Assembly: GCA_033063855.1 (NCBI GenBank)
Contig: CP093829.1
Coordinates: 17,267,537-17,331,536, forward strand
Direction: 5' to 3'
Source: Smittia aterrima
Lineage: Eukaryota; Arthropoda; Insecta; Diptera; Chironomidae
Length of the DNA: 64,000 nt
A program made the translations under genes and the position numbers. Numbering within the stretch: position 1 is the stretch's first letter; the number at the start of each line of letters is the position of its first letter. The notes under the pieces are model-generated. The model saw nothing but the letters and a program-made list of their open reading frames with translations, made no database searches and was not told the origin of the DNA. Below are positions 37,269-48,800 of the stretch, piece after piece.

Positions 37269-37727
37269 CAACAAAAGGAAAATCTGCTGAGCGAATGCGA
37301 GTGAGAAAATGAATGTATAATTACACATATTAAGATCTCGACGAGATGATAACGACATCGAGAACGATATTAAACACAACTGAAACATAAGAAACGAAGT
37401 ATGTGAACGAAGTGAGATAAGTTTTGATTTATTTGAAGCAACGAAGTGAGCGAGAGAGAGAGAGACACTCGCACACACTTTTATATTGCAAAAGTTTTAT
37501 TTCCATTTTCTTATCGCCTTCGAAGCACAACACTCCCGTTCTCTACTTTTATGTTTGAGCTTCCAGATAGAAGTTGGTTGAAAGCTCTTTCGTTTGCTGT
37601 TAAAGGAGAGAAAGGAGAGTTGAGATAAGCGAAGTATTCGTTTGCTATGTAGATTCACATTAAATATGTTTAATCAGTGGAATGATCGCATTTTTTTATT
37701 GCGGGCTATTCCGAGGATGATTTCCTT
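37269..37727 (+). repeat. 460-base module, copy 2 of 3, in the spacer
   Basis: Same orientation as 53289-53746 and practically identical from ACAAAAGGAAAATCTGCTGA to TTCCGAGGATGATTTCC. It has an 11-base insertion near its start. It lies outside the arm blocks, 0.8 kb upstream of the odorant receptor start. Confidence 0.85.
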
Positions 37728-38527
37728 TTGCTTCAAACTTCACCGATTGCAATCAGTTATTACCAAAAAAGTTCAAAATTTCAATCGCGAGAAGAACAAA
37801 TTGTTTATTGTTTCATCGAACAATGCAAAAGTAAGAAGAGAGACAAAGGTCGAGATAATTGCACAAAATTTAATCGCGCACTCACGATTTATATTTTGTC
37901 GATTCAAAGTTATGTTTTGGCTTCTGCTGGAAAGCTGCAAAAGTAATCAATTCAATCTGAAATAGGATTCAAAATGAATTCTTTATTTTTCAAGGTTTTC
38001 CTTGATAATTAATTTATTAAATTTAAAGATAGATTTCCCGCCAAACGCAAAACTATTACTCACAAAAATTTGCTTTAATTATTCATTATTCTGCTGTCGC
38101 AGTTTGGTCAACTTTTGTGAGTAATTTTGATTTGACCTTTGTTTTAAAGGTTTTAAGGGAGTGGGCATAAGCCTACCAAAAGTTTTTCAATTTTCAATTT
38201 TATTTATTTAAAGGCAATTTGATTTCTAATGAAATTGTTTAAATTTGGTTGCTTTTTATTTAAACTGGGGACTGTTCGAAAATGATAAAAATTCAAATTC
38301 CTTTTCTTAAAATTCGTTGAAATACACTTCGTTGTACTTTTGCTAACAATTCAAAAAATTTCATTCAAACCTTCCACAAAAAAAACTTGATCTTCGCGTT
38401 ACATGATTACTAAAGAACTCCATAAGTAATTCGTTTTAAAACTTTTTTCAGGTCTTTTGGGTTAAACTTTTCATTGAAGAAAAATAAAAATTTCGCCCTA
38501 CTTCGGATCAGTTTAACATTGACGACG

Positions 38528-39732
38528 ATGGAGATCGAACAATTCTTTTCAATTACCTTCAAATTATTTGGTCTCTGTGGCTTCAATCTCATGGAGGGCT
38601 ACAGCTTAACAAGAAAGTCTGTGTTGAAGTTCATCTTCTGCTTTGGATTGTGGATCTGTTTGCAAATCTGTGGAGCTTTTACTGCAATGTACATCGCGAC
38701 GAAGTTTGATCATTTCGATTCGAGTCCTTTCGCTGTCGTCAACTGCGTCATCCTTCATGAAACAAATTTGAAGTTCTTGGCAATTTTCCTGAATCGCTCT
38801 GCAATCGTTGATATCATCAAAACTCTCAAAGTCAATTTTCCATCGTCAGACGATAAAAGATACGAGAAACAAGTCAACAAATCGTATTTGGATCTCGATA
38901 GATTCCAGAAAGCTTATTTCATCAACCTAATGATTTACGGAGTCATTGCAAGTCTCAGTGGACTCGCAAAAACTGAGTTCGTGAATTTCGAGAACGACAC
39001 ACTTGCTCATTCGATGTGGTTGCCAATAAACATCGACGGAGTCGGAGAATATTTTTTTGTGTTCTTCTTAGTCGGATGGCTTTCAATGCAATGCGTTTTC
39101 TTCTGTTTGGGAGACGAGTTGTTGATGCTGGCACTCATTCAAGTGCTTTCAATTGAATTTGAAGTTCTGGCTTCGGATATGGCGAACTTGGATTCATCGG
39201 CTGAATATTCAACAATTGTTGATCTGGTTAAGCGTCACGATGAACTTTTGGAGATCAGCGAAAAAATTGAAAAAATCTTCAGCAGCTCAATCTTCTTGAC
39301 TCTCTTTGGAAGTGCTTTGATGTTGTGCTTTCCTTTGATTCAAGTCTTAACTGCGAAGCACACGATGGACGTTTTCAAAAGTGTTTGTTGCATTCAAACT
39401 TACACGATTCAAATATTCTTGCTTTGCTTCTACGGCGAAAAGTTGAAGCAATCAAGCTTTGCTGTGTCCGAGAAGATTTTGGAATGGAACTGGTACGAGA
39501 CGAAAGACAAGAGAAACGCCGATGCCATCAGAATGATCACATTGCGAGCTCAGCGACACTCTCAACTCACAGCAATGAAGTTCGTTAACATTTCGATTGA
39601 AACCTTCGGAGACGTAAAAGGATTTGCTGCGATTTTCACAAGAAAAAAATTAATTTCTTTCATTTTCAGATCTTGAAAACAACTTATTCGTACTTCTCGC
39701 TGATTAAGACTTTTCTCGATCAAGAAACTTAA
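38528..39732 (+). CDS. insect odorant receptor (7tm_6 family), 382 residues
   Basis: Ligand-binding subunit of the insect olfactory receptor channel, expected in the dendrite membrane of sensory neurons together with Orco. Exons 38528-39613 and 39670-39732 join in phase 0 across a 56-base intron (GTAAAA...TTTCAG). ATG at 38528 (MEIEQFFSITFKLFG) is chosen because the frame further upstream opens only with TTG. About seven hydrophobic segments are seen, including FIFCFGLWICLQICG, EYFFVFFLVGWLSMQC, SIFLTLFGSALML and TIQIFLLCFYGEKL. The family's C-terminal half is intact: CFYGEKLKQSS, then a W-x-W before the tyrosine (EWNWYE), FVNISIETFGDILKTTYSYF and a short end SLIKTFLDQET. Length is normal. 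The specific receptor and odour cannot be told. It sits in the spacer between the two duplication arms, on the same strand as u-shaped. Confidence 0.93.
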
Positions 39733-42700
39733 ACATCTGCGCCTGACCACATTTTCACACGACACTTAAACAATCTGGAAACTCAAACTTCACTTGCGTC
39801 ACGATCACAACTTTTTTTCTCTATGTAATTGTGTCAAAAAACATTTTTGTGATTAAAGTTTCATAAGAAAAATTTTAGGCCTTGACCTTCCTTGACAGGA
39901 AAAAAATTGATTTCTCCTTACTCGAGAATGTCAATAAGATTTTATTTCGACAGGTTCATAACATTGAGTGTTTTGTTAGTGAGGGAAAGGAGGAGATGAG
40001 ATATCGCGAGGGCTCGCTCGTAATATTTTTATTCATACATCTTTAATCATCGCTTACAATCTACTTAAGTACGCTCTCTGCCTTTATTACAACCTCCGAT
40101 TCCTCCATCCATTAACGTTTATCTCCTTATTTTTTGTTCGTTTCTGCGCTGAGAACCCGGCGAGATAAATTTTTAATTAAGATAAAATAAAGTTGATAAC
40201 TGCATTAATAGCAGACATTAAACGATATATCATTTTCAGCTCGGAACAATGTTTTTTTGTGAAAGGAAACGAGCGAGTTTGAGGAGATTTAGAAATTTAA
40301 ATTAGATTTTCAGTTCCTGATAAAAGTTAACGATTGCCAAACATTCTTCTTGGTGATTTGCAAAAGGAGGGGAAGTTTTGAGGTAAAAAGTTTGAAGCTT
40401 GTGACATTTTCTTCATTAATAAAATACAGATTAGCAGAAGTTAGATGTTCCTTTGGGAAATTACGGAAATGACGTCAAATAAATCCTCAAAATTCTTCCT
40501 CAAGTCAAAGATGTTATCACAACTTTTACATAATTGACAAACTCAACTCTCATGTTTCTATCAAACAGAAGAGAACTCTCAAAGATTGACAATCCATCAA
40601 TACCTTCTATCGCTTCGTTTCCATCATCTTGATTTATTCATTCACACAAAGACTGATGATGATTTTTTCTTCGCCTTAAACATCAACGAACGAGAATCTT
40701 AACGTGAAAAGCTCTCGAGCAGACAATTGTCACTTCTTTTTTTTCTCTTCCTGGCGTTATTTTGATCCTCAATATTATTTTGCTGTATCCTGACTGCTTC
40801 CTTATCAGTTTGCACCACATTGACGAATATAAATTACTCTTGACGTTATCTGACGTGGACTCATTCACATTTTATGTCTTTCCCTTGTTTGGTGGATGAG
40901 GGGGAATGAGTATCGCTTGTTGTAAAAGTTCTTAGTCTAATCTCGAACGATATTTTTGTTATGATGTTTTCTTTCTGTCCTCGCAAGTCGGTTTAAGTCT
41001 TTTTCGAGGGGTTTTATTAGCAACGAGCTCTCGAGTTATTAAAATTATATTTTCGTGTTTCTCCTCAACAAAATCGAGTCGAGTCGGGGCGAGTTCTCGT
41101 TCTCCATCCGCCGTCACACAAACCAAGCGAGCTAAGAGAGATAAGCGACAGAATGGAAGTTTATATTTTTGGCTTTAATAAAAATCTTGATGACGATTAC
41201 ATCACAAAAGGAGAGAATTCACAACATGAAATGTATGTTTGAGTGGAGAGCTGCAGATAAAATATTTGATTTATAATAAAAATTTTACAATTCTCATTCC
41301 TTTGCTTATCTCAACTGAAACAGGAGTTTTTATATAAATTATAACGATGAAGTGAGAAGGAGACGTCGTCGAGAGTTCTCAGAGCATTAAATCTTTTGAC
41401 GACGATGTTGGGCAATCGTTGAGTTAAATCGCTCGGATGTTCGACAAACTTTAAACATTTAAATCGTGATGTTTTGCTTTTGATATCAGCTCAATGATGG
41501 CAGACAAAAAATGTTTAGATTACGAGAAGAAAAAAGACGTTTTCCAGTCGACGACATGATTCACAAGCTCTCCGGCATTAAATGAGTTAATTAACACAAT
41601 TTTTCGCCACATCGATCGTAATCGTAAAGCGTTGTTTCTCATTCTGCAACGAAATAACTTTATGTATCTCGCTGGCTGTAAGGTTAACATAATCAAAAAT
41701 TGCCACACATGTCGAGCGAGAACGAGAGGCGAAATATGTTGTTAAAGTTCTTTGCGCGCTTGTCGTTGTTGGTTTCGTGACAAAATGTTTATCGACGGAG
41801 AAATAACGACAGCAGAAACATTTTTAAAAGTGGAATTAGTCACAGAAAGTTCTGTTCATTGTTCGCCTGGCTTTTCATTTCCATAAAAATTACGACTCGA
41901 AACTCTTATCAAAGAGACTTTAAACGACAAAAAAAAACTATTTCACTTCATTTCTTTATCGCGGTTTTACCTTTTTTAATTTATGCACTCGCTAGCCAGA
42001 ACAATGAATGTTATTTGTCAGATAATGAAGTTGAGTATTCACAGTTTGATATTGAAAAACATCGCGGCTTCCACCAGCATTTCAATTCGTTTACGTATTC
42101 AACACTTGACGCGGAAGGCATCGCGAAATCATAAAACAAAGAAATGTTCTTAAGCAATAAATCAGAGTTGAGTGGGTTTTCATGTAAGATCCATGACCAA
42201 TCAACTTCGTAAGAAGCGCAAGAAGAGAACTCGCTCTCTCAGTGAAAATTAACTGTCCACGTGTCGAAGGAAGCAACAAACGATTATGTTACATTTCAAT
42301 TTCTTCTCTCAACATAAATTCTCTCCTTCTCAAACAAAACTTCGGCTTCGAAAATTCGAAAATGCTACGAACAAAAGCAACAGAGCGAAGCTCTCATAAA
42401 AATTATTTTCAGTTTAGATTTCACGATCGGGCAGAACGGTTCGTTTCGAAGCGAGTTTAAGAAATTTTGTGTAACTTGAGAATAATTAAAACGATTGAAG
42501 TTAAATGAATGTTGCATGAAGCAACTTGGTGCTTTTAAAATAAAAAATTGAAAAAGTTTTTCTTTCCTTCGCTTGAAATAAACAAAAATTTTACTTCGCG
42601 TTGTAAAATATTCCGCATTCAATAAATTAAGTTAATCAACAAGAAATCAACAAGAATTATTTAATTGAAGTAATCAAAACATCATTAAAAGCGAAAGTGA

Positions 42701-42823
42701 TTGAGTGATCGATGAAAGCTTCTACAATCACAAGTCTCTGAAGTTATCAAATTGATTGTGAAGTCGAGAAGAAGCAGTTGAATGAACCCTAATCGGAATA
42801 TTTTTAACTGTAGCTACAGTATC
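39733..42823. other. intergenic region upstream of u-shaped exon 1
   Basis: No coding frame with a credible start or family match. The region presumably holds the u-shaped promoter and 5' UTR; no clear TATA box or start site was identified. A TTTTAACTGTAG/CTACAG stretch 10-20 bases before the ATG could be a 3' splice site of an upstream non-coding exon. Several GATA-type sites occur (for example near 40805, 41145, 41305 and 41906). Confidence 0.5.
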
Positions 42824-45800
42824 ATGTCAAGGCGGAAGCAATCAAACCCGAAGCCTCTTCTGAAAAGTGAGTTTAGTTATCATCAAAAAAACAGTTCAAA
42901 CCTCGTGCGATCGGTCAAGCGAATTTTGCACAACAAATCAATTCCGCGATTCTAGAATCAACAGCGACTCGCAGTTCTGCAGACAAATGCTCGCTCATAA
43001 AATATTAAAAAGTCGAAACACAACACAAAAAAAGAAACTAAAATTCACGACCATGTCAAACTTGTTTTGTTGATCCTTATCAGCTGCGCTTGTTTGGGAT
43101 TTTTTTTGGCTACGCCGGGTTTGTTGTTTTTCTGTTCATGTGTGTCGACACATGAAATTCCAATGCAAGAAAAAAAAGGTTAGAAATGGACGGCTCGAGA
43201 CTTGAGTGCATTCGATGGCAATAACTTTGATCAAGAGACAAATTGAGATGTGGGAAAATATTTCGCGGCGGCAAAATGTTTGTGAGTGATTCTTACATTG
43301 CACAACTCAACTCGATTAATTACGATTTGAGGCAAGCTACAAATGTCGACAGAAAAACAAAACTTCTAATTTTACCAAACAACCGAGTCGAGGGTGTTTG
43401 AAAATTCCGTGACACGCAAGCCACTCGTAAGTGCCTCATTCGCATTTGTCGTATCAGCAATAAAAGTTTGTTTGTAGCGAGCAGCGGCTCTTATCGCATA
43501 CGCTGATGCCATCAATCTGATATCGCGCTCAGAAAATACTGGCACATAAATTTATTTTCTCTTATCATCAACATTTTATCGCTCGTTGGAAATGTTCATA
43601 AAATTTTCCTTATCAGTTTTTAATTATCAAATACATCATTAAAAGACGATGAAACTCTAGACGATCGAAATGGAATGAGAGAGAGAGAGTGAATGGAGCA
43701 TTGGGGGGAGGTTGTTGGATCTTTATTGAATAAAATCTTTGATGTTTTGAGCTGAGTTGAGATAAGGAAAAATATCTTGGTGCGATTTATCGTTTCTCCA
43801 TCGATTTTCTTCCCATCCGACGACCGTCGACTGAGAGAACGAAGGAACGAAGTGTTTGCATTAGGATTTTTAATGAATAATCGTCTGAAGTCTGTTGATG
43901 CTTCACAGAATGATGGGTAATTCGATTTAGATGCCGAGTTGATGATAAGGAAGTTGAGGAACAGAGGAATTCGGATCGAGAATCCCTTCTCGTAGTTCAA
44001 GAGAGAGATAGGAGGAGGGAAAGGAAACGGTGAAGATAATTTAAAATGATTCCATTAACTCCAGCCATGTAGAAGTGAGATAAAAGATCTGAAGCGCGAT
44101 AAGCGGCGTCTGCTTACGTCATTGACTCGTTTTCCGCCCATGCACGATAATTCTCTTCGACGATCTGCCAAGTCAGGAAACTAAGAGCGAAGAAACTTTT
44201 CGTGTTTGTTCAAAAAAGTATTAAGCTTAAGATAAAGATCTCGATTTAAAACGCTTTTGTTGTATGAGTTTTATGCTAATTAGAGTGAGAGACAACGACA
44301 GCGACTTGATTCATAATCGTCACTTCAAATCATCATTTTGTAGTTGTTATTCACACTCGACACTGTGTTCACTGTGTGGCTTATAAATATTTGAATCAGT
44401 TAACAGCAAGGCAGCGACTTTTTATTTCGTTTTGATTCTTGATTTCTGATAAAGTTTTGCTTGACGAAGACACTCGCAACGAGTTATTATTATTCATCAA
44501 ATGTAAAGGAAAAATACTGAAAGACAATCAATCATTTCCAATCAACAAGCAGCAGCAACGACGACGACTCGATGAATGTCACACATTTCAAAAAATCTTC
44601 GACTGTCTTAAGCGAAGATCATTAATCGATCAAAAGTGTTTCACAATTTCTTCGTTCCATTGACCAAGAAAACAATTGCGAAAGCGTAATCTGAGACTTC
44701 CACAGAATTTGACGAAACGGAAAGTCCATCTCGATTCGTGATAAGAGATTCCTCTTCATCGTCGTTATCTTCTTTGATTATTTCTCCACAGATGCGAGAA
44801 GAGCAGAAACCCGCGACTGATAACAAACGCAATCAGCAGAAATGCCCTCAATAACAACGCAATCATTTCTCCGGCTCGTTCTTTAATTGACCATTTCTCT
44901 CTCTCGTCTTTACATCTCGATCACAACTGATGCACGTGAATAGCTTGTGTTTGATAATCGGACTTAAAAATAAATAACAACGCGTTGGATTCAGATGAAC
45001 CAGAAACTTTAATCTTTCCCCCGAATGATGATGATTACAACATTTGATAAGTCAAGTGAAGTTTGAACTTCTCAAAGAAGAAGCTTTTTTGCTAATCAAC
45101 GAGAGATGAGACAGTTTGTGTGTCCATGGCTGAAATTCTTGATCGATTCGTCATCGACGATGAAAGTCGTTGACACAAACTCACTCATAAGTTGAATCTC
45201 TATCGCTAGTCAACATCTCCGAACGCTAATTGATTTTTAATCTCCAAAAGTTTGAGTTGAGAAACAACTGGAAACAGCGACGCGGCTTATCTACGAGAGC
45301 AACCAAAATATTATCAAAATCCATAACTGAACGAAGCGGATCTCTTGAAATGGATTTTTGTTTCTGTGTTCATTTAGATTGTGTTTAAATATTTTTTGTT
45401 GTTTCGTTTTCTTCTCTTTCTCTTCCCGAATCGAGAAATAAAAGTTGAAAGCCGACTTCAATTAAGATATAAAATCAGTCTTGATGGGCTGTTGGACTTA
45501 AGAAACAGATATCGTTCTCGTCTTAATGGAACTGATAACAAACATTTTTCTTGCTCTGCGCCAGAAACGAATTCTTCTCGATGAGTGAATCTTATCTAGA
45601 GATTAAGGAGAAATATTCAATTGATGCACTAAAGGCTTTTAAAAATAAAATATCTTCAAACTTATCGAAGTTTTAATCCACCAAAATGTTCAACTTGGCT
45701 CGCCCGCGATATCTTCAAATCGGTAATGGAAATAGAGTCTGCGAGACTTCTCTGAGAGATGAATCACGGTTCTCTGAGCTTTAAGCCGCGAATGACCAAT

Positions 45801-48800
45801 AAATAAATAAAATATCTCTGACTGATATTTCTGGCGCGGTCCATTACAACAATGAACAAACTCACAATGTTCACGATAAATTTATTATTTATTTACTGCG
45901 CGTTCCGCTCTGTTCCTTTGAACACAATATCAACCCAAACCAGACACACTCGCATTATAACGAATTGAAGTCAGATAAAAGTTTTCGCCGTTGAGATTAG
46001 CTTGAGTGCAATTTGTAAGATAAATAAGTTGGAAATATGTTTATGCTCAGGACGCGAAGGCGAACGAACTGGCAACGTAGCTCAAGAAGGAATTTTGACT
46101 CATCAGTCGCTCGTCAGCTTGAAAGCTGAAAAGTTTGACCTTTCAAGTCTTTTTTCGTTGTTTTTCCGTTTTTCTTCTTCATGTCGACTCGACACACACA
46201 GCAACAACAGAACAAAGCACTAAAGAAGATCTCATCGCCAGATAATCGCGCTTCCATCAGCAATCTGGAATATAATTTTTATTCGAGTGATCTCGCTCAA
46301 CAGATAACACCAAAAAAATACTCGGAATCTCTCTCGCAAACTTATCTCGCTCGTTTCGATCTCGTCGGAATGAAAAATTCTCATTTATTTTCGTTTTCGA
46401 TAAAAATGCCGAGATAAGCGAAACAGTATAAGCGAGGAGGAAGATCGAAGCTCGTGATAAGGAAATACCAGCAAACGAACACAAGCATTCGTTCTTAGCT
46501 TCACTGAGGTTCCAACAACTCACTAGATTTTATCTCCTCGCTCGGCCATTCTCCATCAAAGCGACTCTGGGTCGTCTATGAGGAAATTCTAAGATTAAAT
46601 TTTCGATTTTTCCGATAAAAACTTTGTGTCAGTTTCGATGGCAACAACAGATTGATAAATGAATATTTATGTCCTGCTTGCATTCAACCGACAGTGGATA
46701 AAATAAAGCAATGTCAATGATTTCCCGCTCTGATATCGGACGAGACGAAATTTTCGATTTTCACATTTATCACAACAACCACCAGCAGCAAAAAAAATTC
46801 TGTTGGAAAATGCGAGGGAGATAACAAACATGCATTCAACATCGAACGACATGCAGATAGAGATAGATCGACTACTCGTCTGCCAACCAACAACAATCCA
46901 AAGCCAACGAGCTCTCGTTATCAATGAACGAAAATCTTTTAATACAAATATTCGACAATCAATCAAGCGATGTCGACTCGTATCGCTCGAGAAGCATTTT
47001 CGCTTTTTTCCGTGCAGATCAAGATAAGCGAGACGATACAAAATTTTATTCATTATTCAGCACTATCTCTACTCGAGCTATTCCTGGATGTGTGCGGCGG
47101 AATGAAACGTTCGCAGGGTGTATCAAAGCTGATAGCAAAGTCTTATCGCAGCCAGCAGCAAAGGCAGAGGAGAAAAAGCTAAGGGAAGAAATGTTCTTCG
47201 CTCAAATAATAAATGGAAACGTCTGATAAGCATGAAATGATGATAAGAAGGAAAAGGACGGGAGAGAGATTGAGGATTGGGAGAAGGAGACAAGTATCCA
47301 ACATTAAGTTTGCTTATCTCTTCACGATTCCATAAATTCATCGTCTGCTTAAATCTCTTGTTGAGAACGAAAAAGAACTTTTCCATTCGAGACTCGATAT
47401 GTTTGTTGTTGTTGAGATGAATCAATTGATTTCTTGCCACATGGCTTTTGTATTTCTTTTTCTCTCCACTCGAGCAGGAAATCAATACCACTCATAAAGT
47501 GTTTCTTCTTCCTTCAACTGCCTTCTTAAGCAACATATGAAGATTTCTCTTGTAATGCACAAAAGGTAAATTCCTGCATCACGTTACTGATTGTCGATTA
47601 AGTATTCGAGCTCGCTTTTCTTTATTTATTCCGTTTGAACTTGTTTCGCTGTTAAAGGAACTGTTTTCTTCGCCCCTTTTATGCGCTCTCGTTCTTCAAT
47701 TTGATTTCACACTTTCATGGATCAAAAATATGATTGTTTCAATCGCGATAACGAGCCGTTTTATTGGTTTCATGTTAGCCCTTATTGTATTTTATGGGCT
47801 GTTTCTGAATTAACAATTTTTTTTCTTTCGCTTATCGATGTTTCTTGATTTCTCATAAAACAGCAAAGCGAGCAAAAAGTTTCCACTTGCACAACTAGAA
47901 TGAAATTTATTGCATCGAATATGAGATTTCACACCACACGGCCGTGCGATGCTTTTTCGGAGCCTGCAGAATTGCACATTATAACACTTTCTTTCGTGCT
48001 CGAATACGAAAAAAAAATGTTTATGCGATTGAAGACGTTGATTCGTGAGCTATTTTGATGTCTTTCATTATTGAAACTTCTATGAAGTTGTGGCGAGAAC
48101 AGCATTAAGATGAACAACGAGAGATAGCGACACATTCTTACGGCTCGTGAACTTTGATCCGAGCAACAAATTGTTGAAGTTGTGAAAAGGAACTTCAACA
48201 TAGACAAGTGAGAATCTTAATGGAAATCAATATTGTTGGCCAACCCCGATCGACAAGCTCAAGCACAGCTCTCTCTCTCAACTTCACACTGGGCAGTCAC
48301 GATTTCAACAAAAAAGAAATATTTGAAATGCGAGGCCGCGACTTCAATGGAAACCGAGAAGCCACCTCATTTGAATATTATTTGACCATTTAACAGCGAG
48401 AAAAAAATGCGTTGATCTTAATCTGACGGCGTATTCAGCCTTTTCGCCCGAATGATTCTCGTGAAAAGGCAAAAGGCACTCGGAAATTAATTGGCTGTTA
48501 GACAAACGCTTCTGTTCATACTGCTGAATATCAAATTATGAATCGCGATCAAGATATCGCGAGCTAAGAGCTCGAGCTGTGTGTGCTGTTTGGATTGGGA
48601 TTTGAAGAAATGTTTGTATTGAAATGGAACGAATGGTGGAATGCTATCGCTCGCGAGTTTATCTCGAAACGTGCCCACCAGCGGTATCGCGATCACAATC
48701 GCTTGATGAATAATTAACTTAGATTTTGGACATGTGGCATTTGTCGCCTCTCCCTCTCGCTCGAAATAATTCCTCGACTGTTTATTTTCTCGGTACGTGT

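Noticed and set aside
38474..38527. Longer odorant receptor start 18 codons upstream
   Set aside because: The upstream start is TTG, and the extra residues (KKNKNFALLRISL...) do not fit the usual receptor N-terminus; ATG at 38528 does.
41859..42134. 91-codon plus-strand frame upstream of u-shaped
   Set aside because: It opens with TTG, has no family resemblance and no splice partner.
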